Under the pieces are notes generated by a model. That model ran no database searches, was not told the DNA's origin, and saw only the letters and a list, made by a program, of their open reading frames with translations. Source: Phytoseiulus persimilis (Eukaryota; Arthropoda; Arachnida; Mesostigmata; Phytoseiidae). From it: a DNA stretch of 64,000 nt. Positions within the stretch are counted from its first letter, which is position 1; each line of letters opens with the position of its first letter. The stretch spans positions 45,694,001 to 45,758,000 of the forward strand of contig CM075101.1 in the NCBI GenBank assembly GCA_037576195.1, given 5' to 3'. This document shows positions 39,006 through 51,735 of the stretch, piece after piece. A program made the translations under genes and the position numbers.

Positions 39006-42000
39006 GTAAGCCTAATACCCACACGAAATTATTCATGCATGACGAATCAATGAATGAATGCTGAACTTCGAGCATGCATTCGTAACACTAACATCAGAGA
39101 GGAACTCCTCGGCCATGAAAGATTACTGCGGACGAATGGAGCTTGTTCCAGCCTGATGATCCTATGCGGGCGGGGCTTGACAAAGGTGCAGGCAACTCTC
39201 GCTATTAGAACCCCTACCACGGACGAGACGAAGCTGGCCTCTATCAATCGCGCTTCAACTTGGACCACTCTTGGGGACGGGTCAACAGACGGATTGACCC
39301 GCACCAGGATACCGTTCTGCGTGAGCTTCGTCTGATATTCTTTCCAAATAGGCTTCCAATGTACCTCCGGCAAAAGAACATTCTGCGCAGTGACTCGAGG
39401 AAAACTCAACATTTCTGATGGACGCCATGATGGATCCGGCTCCTTTCCGCAGGATGCGATTTCCCTTCGAGTGGGACGCGGGTATCGTTAGAGATCCTTG
39501 TTGTATCACTGAACTTGCTGTCATTGTCTCCTATTTATGGAACGTCCTTAGGATTCGGAGGAAATCAGCGAACATTCTCGACACGGGAGTCGCACCACCC
39601 TGCGGCGCAGCGCTTGTTCGCAAAATGGTACATTTCCCGGACTTGTGGCGCAACGAACCGCCCTGCCTGGTTTCAAGTTGGCGGCAACCGTTCTGCCGGA
39701 ATTCTGACCAAGCGCCCGCTCCGGGAGCGGTTCAACCCATCACAACGCTGGGATTTCGCTCCGCCTCTGCTTCCCTGACCTCCACACACAGGACCGACTT
39801 TTCCTCCTCGCTCACGATTCAGAACGCTTCGAAACTGCGACGCCGATGCCAGGAATCGGAATGCGTGGGCGGAAGGACGTAGACAACGGCGATGTACGCA
39901 ATATATGCACAAGAATAGTTGTAGTAGGATTACGATTACGGGATTGTTAGAGCTTTGGGCTTCTCTCCCTCTCCACCCTAATGTGCTTGCGTAGGTCTAC
40001 CGGACGAAAGTGCTGCCAGCGTCTTTCGAGCTGAGTTTGCTGACAAACAACCGTCCCCGGATTCGGGCATCCTGGCTGTCTCGTTTGTTTCCCGTCTAGC
40101 TAACGATAATCCATGCGACGGCTTGGTGAAGCCTTGGCTCTCGGTCGTGCGTTGCGATACATTGTGAGGACGCGCTAAGACGAGAGGAGGAATGTCTTGA
40201 TAGTGTTCGCTACCTAAGGCCTCGCGAACTCTCGCAAAAAGCTTAACTGCGTCTGATGTTATCACAGCATCGTCCGTATTCGTTACCTCAAGGCAATATC
40301 ACGGCAGGGTTGATCACGTCAATGCCCGTCATCAGGAGCATTAGTTGGACAAGTGGAGGAACTTAACATTGCATGGATCTAAATTACTCTCAGCCGCATG
40401 GACGAAGATGGGGAACGTCTGTTCTCAATGGTGGTTCAGAGACACTTCCCCTTTCGGAACATCCTCGACGTTCAACGTACTTTTTAAAGGTTCGGGACCG
40501 GAGCGCCCTGTTGGGAGGACTTCTCTGACCTGGGATTATGGCTTCGCAGAGGAGGAGAGCTCGCCGGCGGCTGCTGGAAACAACAATGGCAAGTATTTCC
40601 GTCAAGATCGGAGGGTTCATCCTGCCAGTATGTCCGGATCTTTCCGGAAGCACGAAAGATTCCCAAATGTCCTTTGTCCTCAGTTTTACTCGCTCAAGGT
40701 ATTGTGAACAGTAAGAGGAACCTCGTCTGTTCGTTCCCAACGTGATGACTTGCCACGCACGCCAGGAAAATGATGGGACCTACAGACTGGGAACCCAACC
40801 CTGCAGGCCGGAATACGACGAGCGACGGAGCCAATGGAATCCCCATGAAGAGGAGTCGCATCATCGAGCACTACCTTCTATAGAGGTCTTTGTTCCAATT
40901 GAGTCATTCTTTGAATCGTGGTTCCGTTTTCTTAGCTCGTCATCTGTCGTTTCAACCGTGATTCGACGATTTTGGTCTGGAGTGTCATCTAGCACGTGTA
41001 GTAGCCTGGATGTATAGTTGTCTGTCTCATGATCAGCTTCTGATGACTTTCCAAGCAGCAGTGACGGTTGTTCTCGAGAAGACGACGTCCCCCGGGTAAC
41101 CCCTCGACTTTAGAGGAATCCACCGTAACGGGGTTAAATTCGGGATGGGCGATTTCCGGATCTGTCCACCTCTCGGCGCCGGTACTGGTCAGCATGTTCT
41201 TCGATCATCTGCTCTCCTCGGAAGTCTCGGCGCTCCTTTTCTCGGCCGAGTGGATTTTCGCGGGAGTCTCCGCTCGTGGCTAGCATCCGGGATTTCAAGA
41301 AGAATTTGATTCCACGTGAAAACGCAACGACCGCGAGAAAAAAGAGAAATCGGAAGAAAATGCTTGTGGAATCCAAGTGCTCCAGATGACAGCCGGCTTT
41401 CCTTTGAGCTTAATTCCGGAGAAAACGATTTTTCCAGGGACACGGATGGATGCTTGGATTCGAAAAATGAACGCGGGTGGCCGAATCTCCGAGATAATCT
41501 GCATCGATCGTGTTCTGACACGAGCGGAGATTCTCGATGTCAGGTTCCTATCATGTCTCGCTCTGTAAGCCAGACCGATGCTGACGCTCGATGTCTTTCA
41601 GCTACAGTGAATGCTCGACTTGACGGAGGATGTCAGTTTGCCCATGCTTTATCCTCGAGCCGGAAGCGATCGGTGGTCGATGGAGTGATCTTTCACGGAA
41701 CAGAAACGGCCGGTTTTCCGGAAGACTTATTTGGCAGTTCACTCCTCTTCGCATAGTATCCGGTGTTGGAGACGCTCCAAGCGCTCAAGTTCTACGGAGG
41801 GTCCGTGACACGGCGGATTCTGACGCTTCCGACGTCGTTTCGTAGGGCATCATGAAGGGTTTCCGGCGTTCTCCCTCTAATGGCTCCCGAGATCGGAGGA
41901 TCTTTGGGTTCCCCGGGGCATCATTAGCTCGTCAATCAGCGAGTCGACGAAATGTACCCTTTTTACTTGAACCGCATTTGAACAGCCCTTGGACATCTAG

Positions 42001-42873
42001 AGATGGGAACCCATGAAGATCGGAACCCCCGACTCTCGACTGGGAGTGAATTAGGAAGTCCAGCATGAATAATTCAAATGTAAGAGCTTCATCTTGTTGC
42101 AACCTGCAAACAGCGCAGGACTTTCCTGGAATGTTCGGCATTTCTATCAAGGTTTTTAGCTCTATGCGAACACGAGGCTCGGTGTCTCCAGTTCGCTAAA
42201 CGGATCAAGAGCTCTTCGTTCCTGCTCTGTCCAGAGCTCTGCTCAGCGGCTAGTGCTCCACGAGTTGAGCGAACTCGACGCAAAACTCGGCGCGCGGAGC
42301 CCCATTCTTCACACCTCAGTGTCCATGAATCGGGACTGTTTGAATCGTTTGGACTATCCAACGGTTCAAGGGGGGTGGGCAGGGGCGGGTTTAACATCCG
42401 GTCGGAAGCCAGGGGACCCGTGCGCGGATCCCTGGTCGGCGTCGAACGAAACTGAATGCTCAGAACTCCGTGATCGGGAAAAACCCTTTGCGTTGAATCG
42501 CAATTCCGGTAGGGAATAGGCAGCGGCGTCAACCACACGAAATTTGCAAACAGATGAAATGAGGGGATCCGAGAAGGCCATCGAACGCAGTCGGAAAAAA
42601 AGCGTTGTCTCGCGTGGGCAATGCAAATCCTATCACATTGTGCTCCAGGAGACATCTCTCAGGATACGCGCGCGCGGGACTCCGGTGTTCGTGGACACGG
42701 TGGCATTATTCCTGGCATCGAGCCACCGGGTCTGTTTCCCTCCGTTTTCCCGAGACGGCTGACAGTTGTCGAGATGGTTCTTGAATAAAGATTCCGGGCC
42801 GTCCGCCATTACTGGACGCGGATCATCGATCCGTCTGACGAAGAAGCTGCCGCACGGATTTCGTGCAGCTCCC

Positions 42874-43730
42874 AAAGGGTCTCGGCCATTAGTGGCCCCG
42901 TGGATTTTGCACTACTCCTGACAAAACTTGGTCAACTTCAAAGGCTTATATCTCGGCTCCCGGATGGGTCACAGCGCCGATCAAGTTATTTTTGGAAAGC
43001 TGAAGAAGAGAGCTATCGAATGGCGTGTCGTTTGGATCGAAGATGGACGCATACCGTTAAAATCGATGAATTCGAGACCGATGCGAAAATAGATAGCGTC
43101 GGGTGCGCACTCTGGAGTTGAGCTGAATCGAAAGGTCATTGAGAGTCGAAGGTTTTGCAAAAAAAAAATCCGAAAAAAGAGGCGCTCTTTTTTTTCGCCG
43201 AATTTTTTTTTTCTTCGGTCGACCCTCCGATTTTTCTGGACCCCCCCCCCCCCTCCCTGAGCTCTCTAGTGATGAAGTCGGAACTCGAAACATGCATACA
43301 TGTTAGGCTCGAGCACCTGCGCATAGCTGACCGCCCGGGTGCAACGGCTGTAAGCCGGGGGGGAGGGAGAGTCCAAGGAAACAAATATTTTCGGCGAAGA
43401 AAAAGCGCCTCTTTTTTTTGGATTTTTTTTTCTGCAAAACCTTCGACTCTCAGTGACCTTTCGATACAGCTCAACACCAGTGTGCGCAGTCGACGCTATC
43501 TATTTTCGCATCGGTCTCGAATTTATCGATTTTGAAGGTATTCGTCCATCTTCGATCCAAACAACATGTATGCCATTCGATAGCTCTCTTCTTCAGCTTT
43601 TCAAAAATAATTCGATCGCTGTAACCCATCTGGGAGCCGAGATATAAGCCTTTGAAGTTGACCGAGTTTTGTCAGGAGCAGTGCAAAATCCACAGGGCCG
43701 ATGGCCAAGCCTTGATGGCCGAGACCCTTT
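42874..43730. repeat. 857-bp foldback element with arms of about 340 bp
   Basis: The arms at about 42,874-43,215 and 43,390-43,730 are long reverse complements with occasional substitutions and small indels. Outer ends are AAAGGGTCTCGGCCAT (42,874-42,889) and its complement at 43,715-43,730. Further in, both arms share CACAAAACC-free unique sequence such as TCAACTTCAAAGGCTTATAT and GAGACCGATGCGAAAATAGA, then A/T runs and finally C runs on the left and G runs on the right. The loop of roughly 170 bases contains a 13-base C run at its left edge. Open frames in each arm are mirror images and not supported as genes. A transcript through it would form a very long hairpin. Confidence 0.9.
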
Positions 43731-46700
43731 CCTCTCCGTTATACGAGCTCCCTCTTTTTTGCCCGCGAACAGTCCGAGCGCAGCACCGAGCCGGAACGAC
43801 GCCTCGGTGAGCTGGAATTGGATAACAAATCATCCCGTTGAACCAGTGTTCCGAGTAGGCGACAATCAGAGCGACATCTGTTCACAGTATCGTCAATCTC
43901 AATGAAGGAGGAACTTCCGAAGAATGTTGCGTTCGCGAGAGTTGTCAGTGCTCACTTTTGGATGAGTATGAATGATCGGATCTTCAACTGAAACACGCAG
44001 CTTCCATGGATGGTCGGACAAAACCGGCTCCGCGTTCGCAGCGTTGAACGTGAGCTCCGGAAACCCGTCTCCTCGACTCGATGGGACGAACGCGGAATTT
44101 CGGAAACGCCGGTGCGTCCGAATATTTTTCGGCCTCAATGGCGGGAGCTTCGCAATCTCGAGAAGGAGTCCGAAACATTCACGCTCTCAATCTTGTCTTC
44201 ATGCACGTGTCACATATCCGATCAAACGACCGGCACTCCTCCAAGCGCAAGCCGTCACTCCCTGAAATTTCGTGAGGAGTGGAATTCGGAACGCCGAGCT
44301 GCAAGTCGTTGAAACTAGCGAACTGCTCGTTTCGGACTCGATTCTGAGCCTTCGACGACAGCAGAGATTTCTCCAGCTCGTTTTCAGACAATCCTCCGAT
44401 GAGCAAACAACGGACTCACGATCGACGATGCGGTGTTTGTTCCGGACGGGGGGAATCACGAGGGCTCAGACGCGGGCCGTTGTGGAAGTTCTCATCGGCT
44501 GCAAGCGCGCACTTATCCTGGCCTCAGAGACCTTCTCGGGTCATCCCAATCGCATCTCCCTCTATCCTCAGTGGAGCTCACGCGGAGCAACGGCGGCAAA
44601 CGCCATAGATGTGCGAGCTAGAGCCTGATGAATTCGCATCCCGAGGAATCTATTCCACGAACGAATCGTGTACAATAAAGCGCAGTGTTTCTCAAACTGT
44701 GGGGCTGGAACAAATCGATGAGGCCCGACGCATTCTCTGTGGCGAGCGAAAGTGCTCCTGGGGAACCACCCTCAAAAGCTGAGCCCAGTCTCCTGAGTTA
44801 ACAGAAGTAGGTGTCCAAAAGCATGTCTCGAGCTGATTTGGAACGTTTGTCAACTCCAAGCGGGAAATCAGAGGTCGTTTCAGACAGTTGCGATGGGGGT
44901 GCCAAAGGCGACTTAGCAACCAGCTGTTCCTCTCTCAAGCCGACTGGGATGGAAATAAGTTCTGATTCCATCAATGATGTCAGGGAGGTATCGACCCCAC
45001 ACGTCTCAGCCTTTGCTTTGGAAGCCCGTTCCAATTTCTCCGTCAATTTGTCGGCGCCCCTCGTTGGCCAGCTGCGGGACATGGGTCGTTAAACGTGAAG
45101 GATATCATCACCTGACCGGTGGTTGGACGTTTTTCCATGAGCTTCCGCAAAGCGGGACCCGGACTGCGGTATCTGAGAGCAGCTGAAATCGCAGCTCTGA
45201 GTCAATGCCACCCTATTCGTGTGGCTGGGGGGATTTTTTTGCCGTCTGCCGCCCCTCCATGACCCTCCGTCATCCGCTGTCGGGGTGGGCGCTCAGGTAC
45301 CGGAACCCGGAATGGTTGAAGAGTCAATGACGGCCATCTTTCACCACTTTTTGCGGAGCAAGTCTGGAAGCATCCTCGAAGAACTTCCAGCCGAGACGAT
45401 TTTGATCGTCGTCGAGGTTGGAGGGTTTCATCCTGCTCACCCTCTTACTCAGATATGATTCATCTCACCGAAAGATATTCAAAAACCCTCAACATGGCTC
45501 GGTGGCCATGCTTTGGGGAAATACGGCCCCGCAATCAGGAGATCGGATGATTTTCTGGAACTCCGTGAAGATGGTTCTGAGGATGAATTCTTCGTGGTAC
45601 CTTTATACCAGAGAGAAATATATGACTCCTTTTCTTTTTGCATTGACCATGCGGATTGCGTCACGCACTCGATGGCACGCACAACGCCCCCGAGCGTGTG
45701 TGGGAACAGTTCTCACCGAGAATTCCCATGGAACCGATTTTCTGCTTACATCACTTCACTCGGACGCGTCGGATACACCGCGCTGTTTGCGCGAAAATAA
45801 GCTCGGCCGCTAGGCCATCATTGTTTCTCCGCTGCGGGACGTGTGTCTTGATGAGTAACGCAACGACTTGAAACCCAACCCAGTCGTCGGGAAAACCCAC
45901 TAGACTCGTTCCAGAGACCGTACGCCGTATCGTGGTCACAGCAAATGCCCCGAAATGAGACGAAATCGGAAGATCTCTTCCAAGACTCAGAGGCGACGGT
46001 TCCGCTCCACCGCGTCCCAACCTCCAATTCCACGTGCGACGCACTTTCTGAAAACTTACTCGTAGACGTAACCTCGTCGAACTAAATACAGCTCGCGATC
46101 GCTGCCCGAGGCGGAATCCGGGATCAGGCTGCGAATTCATCTCTCGGATTGGTGTCGTCATGGCGAACGCACGCGCTGGGTCATTATTCAATGCTGCGAA
46201 CAAATGTGGCGAGGCGCTCGGAATACTTCAACTCGCGATTGATCGGCTAGTCAGTCGATCGATCGAAGCGTGGTTCGCATTGGGAAGACAGGTTTCGCAG
46301 GAGCACCCGGTGTTGGCCTCGTCGCGGGTTGCTGCGAGGCAAACAAGCGAAGCTGCAAGCGACGAAGGAGGTCCATTCCGCTCCCTCGTTGGCTTCTCAT
46401 CTCGATCTCAGCCACTCCTTACTTCCAGCCACTTGCTCCCCCAGTCGCTTCTTGTGATCTTTTCCTCTCCGCTCTCATCGTGGCCGTTCCGACGTCTCAA
46501 GTATCATCTGTTGTTTCTGACATACGATCGTGATGGAGCTCCGTTTGCCGGACCGTTCATCGAACGAAACACGGTTCCCGTTTCACATAACAATCGTCCA
46601 TCTTCATGTTCGTTCATTCATCCAGTTCAGGGTCCCCCCAGAACGAATAAGGAATAACATGCGGCGGCACGCGGCAACTTTTCCGCGTTGTGAGGTCCAT

Positions 46701-47459
46701 GACACGCTGGTCACAATAAAACGTTCCAACTGAACCCTGGATTCAGCTGGGCAACTTCGAGGACACGCGCATCCTGATCCTGGTCGCGAGAAATTATCTT
46801 CTCCCAGTGAAAGGTCACGAGGGAACCGGGCGCCCTGTGTTGCGCCTCCAGCCAGCTGTGCCGTTCGTGGCCAGCGAGCGCGAAATTCCGCACATCCGAG
46901 TAACGTTCACATTTCGGATCACCCGGAGATCTGCAAATCGTCGATATCAGCGGACACGCAGGCGGGAAACCCGGCGGCAGACGAGGAGGAAGGTGAGATG
47001 GAAGGCAAGCAAGCAGAGGATCGGATAGGAATGATCTGTCGCGACGCATCACGCTGAAAGCGAATCATACGGAATTCGTTTTTCGAATTCCAAACTTTGT
47101 GAGCTCCGTGCCACTGAACTCTGCTCGACGATTCCATATCTTCAAAGAATTATTGAACGACGACGCGGGCCTCCAAGAGAAGTCCTGCGATGGCAAGCAG
47201 CGCAGGGAAACGAGTCATCGATCGGGAGAGGAAGAAGGGTTCGGAGAGCGAGCAGTCAGAAACCCAGCGAGAAATGTTCCTGAAATCTTCGGATGGCACG
47301 TCGAACATCTCACACGCAGGGCTTTCTCGTGACCGAAATGATGGAGTGCCGCGTTGGATGATTTTTTTTTCATGTGATCCCACTCTGTATGTAGTCCAGG
47401 TCAGAGGTGCCATCAGAGAGCCATGCGCGCCAGATGGGTGTCGGGTCTGACAGCAGCTT

Positions 47460-47492
47460 GCGGGATCCTTCCGGGATCCTTGCGGGATCCTT
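47460..47492. repeat. 11-bp tandem repeat, three copies
   Basis: The unit SCGGGATCCTT, where S is G or C, is repeated three times without gaps. Each copy carries a GGATCC palindrome. Confidence 0.8.
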
Positions 47493-49424
47493 CCACTGAG
47501 AAGGCTGACCAGCCCCGACCGTGACAATTGCTCCTTCATTGAAATTTATTGTCTCGGTCGTCCCGGTGGCGACGCTGATTCCGGCGTGTCATGCTGAGAA
47601 AACAACTCACTCGAATTTTTCACATCCGCGAACCCCGCCGATAGGTGAACGTCCGGGCTCACGAAGATTATCGCGCAGATTTTTCCCCTCCCCCCGTCGC
47701 AGGGAGTTCTCCTCGTCCCCGCGACCAAACCACGTGGCGCGTATCTTATGTCCACTACAGAAGAAGTGATGAGCGTTCGAGATCGCGTGCAGCATGACTC
47801 GCATGAAGCACACCACACGCTTTCGACGCATTGGTTATAACACGTCATAGAAAAAACAAGTGGAAATGACGATCCCGAAATTTCGTGCTCCCCAGCACGA
47901 GTCGCCGACTTTCCACGTGGACCGTTTGAGCAAACCGGGCGTGGGCTTCCTTTCCGCTGATGGAAGAATGAGAACCTCCCAACTCTAGGTGTTCCCCCAA
48001 TGAATCACGGAGCTATTCTGAGAATCCGTCAGTGCTCATCTGTTGTGCAGTTTCGTGATTTGGCCGCGGAGTAGCCCCGGCACATTCGCTCCAAACCACC
48101 GCTTGCCCACACTTGTTTGAAGTAGGGATGCTCTTGAGTGGCGGTGCTGATGATCCATTGGGGATTCCAGTGCCGAACCGACTGCCTGCGAGGAATACCG
48201 CTGCATCCGACGCTCAATACAGTTTGCTCGCGGAAACAGAAAACGCTGGAGAGCAACGGCGCGGCGTTGCCCGTCTTCGAGGTTGCCACACGAAGAGCGC
48301 GTTGTCAGCAATCAGACCGACCGTTTCGCGTCTGGACGAGCAGTCAAGGGACGGTCGAATAACGCGGTGCACAAAAACTCTCAGAGGGGAAGTCTCTCGT
48401 TCCCCGTAATCGATTCCGCGACTTCACCTCGACGATTTCCAGGTACGTTGCAATGTAAAATCGGAGGAGATCCAGATGGAACTCATGACGAACTCATTTC
48501 GATCGCGGATCGAGGGACTGGGATCTCACGACGAAGAACTGTGGAGAGCATTAGGACGAATATATAAACCGATTTCTGGATGGATTGTTTCGATTCAAAA
48601 CACGATTCGCAGCATCCAGTCAGAACGACCCGGGCTCGGAAACGGTTCGGCCCCGCATCGAAGGACCTCTCGAATTCATGAGCTCGAGCCGTAAGGGGAT
48701 TGAGGTCCGAGGTACATCGCCCCCGGCCGGATTTGAATTCTCAAGCATGCTGTCCTCATCGAAGTTTCAGTCTAGCTCTTCTCCGGCGTTGAATTAGTTG
48801 AGAAAGGCCGATTCTGTCGGAGTCTGCCGGTTTCGGAGTTGGCCATCGCTTGCCTCTCCATCGGGTGGTTAGCCGTCGATGCGGGCGCTCATGTCCGGTC
48901 GAGGGATTTCGCAGACTCCACTCGAGAGAACCTGTATTAGCGAGTGGATACGTTCAAAATGCAGAGAGAGGGAGAGGGCTCGTAACGGACCGGGCGTATT
49001 ACATCCCGCTGGCCAGCAGTCACGTGACCTTCCAAGAGAAATTATAACGGTCGGAGTGCGCGGAGAACAACGAGTAGTGAGTGGTTCGCGAAGAACGATC
49101 GATCCGCGCACGAGTATTTCTCAGCCGGCTCCGTTCGACCCCGTACGGGAAATACGCCTTGCTGAGAGCCGGGCCTTGCGACGCGAAATCTCACCACCCT
49201 AACAAAGTTTTTTTTTGCGCTGTGTGAGGTGGAAATTCGGCGACAATGGCGCGGAGATGACGATCCAACAGCTGTTAGGAACTGAAGATCGTAAAGTGCA
49301 TGAATCCCCGAGACTCGGAACTCGGGAATTGATGATCGAAGCGTCAAGACAGCGCGCGGAATACAGACTGTGGCAATGTCAACAAACTCTGCGGTGGAAT
49401 CATGTCATCGAGGCGGCAAACTCG

Positions 49425-49441
49425 CCCCCCCCCCCCCCCCC
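49425..49441. repeat. 17-base poly-C run (longest homopolymer G/C run)
   Basis: This is the longest of at least nine G or C runs of ten bases or more. The others are at 1,659-1,668, 6,267-6,277, 9,017-9,027, 10,562-10,575, 12,269-12,283, 14,051-14,061, 25,565-25,575 and 43,241-43,253. Confidence 0.9.
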
Positions 49442-51039
49442 TTGAGTATCTAAACGGAACAAACTTCCGCTCGGCACCCGATCACGCCACACGAGCCCCT
49501 TTGGCTAAGAGCGGCTTCCGATGATCCCGAAGGCGGCTTCTGAGTCGAAAGTAAACCGGGATTGTAGGATCCCGATGAAACTTGCGTATGTTTTTCTATT
49601 TCCTATCAGGTCCAAGAACTCGAGCCCATTTCGTTTTCCGCTGCGAAAAATGGGGGCGACGCCGGGGCGTACCCAGGAATGGTCGGTCGGGAAGGGGCCC
49701 TCGTGGGGGATAGAGGAACGACTTTCACCTGTATTCCAAAAAATACAGGTCGTTCCCACGATATTCGAGGCCGGAGAACCGGCAATCGCGGAGGAGGGGG
49801 GCTCCGATCGTCCAATCTCCCCCGTTGGGTGTTCGAGTTCGTTTTCAAAGCCACTACGGAAAGCTCTGTTGATAACCATCGTCGCCGGATCGGGGAGAGA
49901 GTGAGCGCTCCCAGTTGCAAAGTATTTCGCGGCGGGTGTTCGCATGAGGGAGCGCGTTCATGTGATCAAAAATAAAGAGCGCATTGAAGAAGAGCAGCTT
50001 AAACCTGCGGTGCTCTCCGATGGCTTCGATTCAGCGATGAATCGAAGCTCGTTTTATATATAGATGATATCGCGTTCGCTCTCCGCGCCTATTTAACGCG
50101 CGTCTGATTGGGAGACGGTTTGTGAGCTCGGCCTGCGATGAATGTCAGTGCGTGGGAAACGCAATCTAAGAGACTGAAATGAAAGTCTTCCCGTTCACGA
50201 TGCTCGATACGAAAGTGACTCATCGCGGTCGGGAGTACCAATAAAGGATAGCGGGGAGCGAGGAGGGAAACAGGAATTTCCCCGCTGCGATTACGGACTT
50301 CGAAACGTTTGTTGCTCGGTCATCGCCGGTAAAAACGGACTCCAGTTGAGTGGAAGGGAGAGGGAGGGCAGAAAGCTCCATTTCCACAGATTTCCTGTGG
50401 AGAGACCGCCAGAAACCGAACACGGCAGATGAGCGCGGCGCTGTCAAGGCGGGCCGGGGCCCAATCAGGACACGAACGGGGAATTAGACGAGTGCCACTG
50501 AGAGAGAAATCGCATCACGGCTCACAAGATTAACAAAAAGTCACCGAAAATTGAATGACGTGGGCGAGGACGGGTCTGGTGGCATCGCAAGTCAGCGCAA
50601 CGGTGCGCGTCAAGTTCTACTCCGGCATGCTGGAAGCGAAGCGGCTGTCTCCTCCCCTGCGAGCGGCATGGTGAGAGATGCACCGTGAACTCTACGGGGG
50701 TTTAAGACCTCTTCCGGACCTTCGATGATTCCCGCTGTTCCGAGGGAGGGCTGACGTGAGCCGCGCCGAAAGCTTTCTGAAGGCCGCTGTGCTCACGGAC
50801 TGACCAGAACACGAGCCTAACAGCGTTAAACCAAGGAATCCACCGCCGCGCGGATTCTCGCGACGCTGTCTGCCCACCACCGAGAGCGCTTCCAGAACGG
50901 CCTTTGGTCGCTCGGTGTCTTTGTAGGGAGTGACGCTATCGCGCGACGCGGTGCTTCCTCCAGCAATTGTCATCTGTGATATGAGTTGAGAGTTTTCTCC
51001 AGCTCGGCTCTACTCTGGCGCTTCTCGTTTCCTCGACGG

Positions 51040-51093
51040 GAACAGCAGCGACGAAACGGCAGCCTGGGCTGCCGTTTCGCCGACTGTTGTTCG
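51040..51093. other. Near-perfect GC-rich palindrome
   Basis: CGACGAAACGGCAGCC (51,049-51,064) and its complement at 51,067-51,082 match at 15 of 16 positions around a 2-base centre. Weaker pairing (GAACAGCAG with CTGTTGTTC) extends it outwards. No gene overlaps it convincingly. Confidence 0.6.
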
Positions 51094-51690
51094 TTTGAGG
51101 ATCGCCCCTGGGCCTTCAGATGCCTCTTCCCCTCTATGCGACCACGTTTCGCTTGCCTGGGGGTTCTGATGCCCACAACGCACTCGATTTTCATGTTTTC
51201 ATTCTCTGCATTCATCCCGCGCCTGTCGTTCACTCAGCACATGGTTCAGACACCGTTTCCCCCAACCAACCAACGATAACACAATCGGGCTTCCTGGATT
51301 GAGCCGGAACGCGAGCTGGGAGCTGCGGGAAACAAATTGGACGCAGGACGCATCGAGCGGGATTTCCCGTGGCCTCCTTCCTCGAATGTGATATTTCGAA
51401 GAGCTCTGTGTTTTGGATACAGGGGCACCGCCCAACCCGCGACCGGATCAGGCAGAGTCCACATTAACCGCCCACGATGATTCACGAGGTGATTCTCAGA
51501 GGAAGAACTTCATCTTCCGGGTCCTCGAGGGCTCTGTGGATTCGGAAATTCAGCATGACGAGCATTTTTTGGTTTAATTTATGTTTAAATTTGTCATTAT
51601 TTGAATGATGTATTGACTTGACCCAAAATATGTAAAAATAACAATACTAAAATATAAAATGTCATTATATTCATATGAAAACTCAGCCAA

Positions 51691-51735
51691 AGTGAGAGAG
51701 ATTCCGAGGGAGAGAGAAAAAGAGAGAGAGAGGCG
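51691..51735. repeat. GA-rich simple repeat
   Basis: GAGA units interrupted by short purine and pyrimidine words lie just downstream of an AT-rich island at 51,563-51,680. Confidence 0.7.

Larger units (their letters stand above)
33495..42873. other. No confidently supported gene
   Basis: Apart from the short inverted-repeat cluster at 35.1 kb and the doubtful exon at 38.7 kb, nothing is recognised. A - strand frame at 35,287-35,751 has an acidic patch (CSEEEN and neighbouring Asp residues) but no transposase motif. A + strand frame of 265 codons at 36,407-37,204 overlaps two other open frames and is not supported. Confidence 0.5.

Noticed and set aside
42900..43535. Open frames at 42,900-43,121 and 43,155-43,535
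   Set aside because: They are mirror translations of the two arms of the foldback element and of its A/T runs.
44798..45092. Complementary open frames on both strands with protein-like composition
   Set aside because: Neither strand shows a recognised domain or splice partner, and the symmetry argues for chance.
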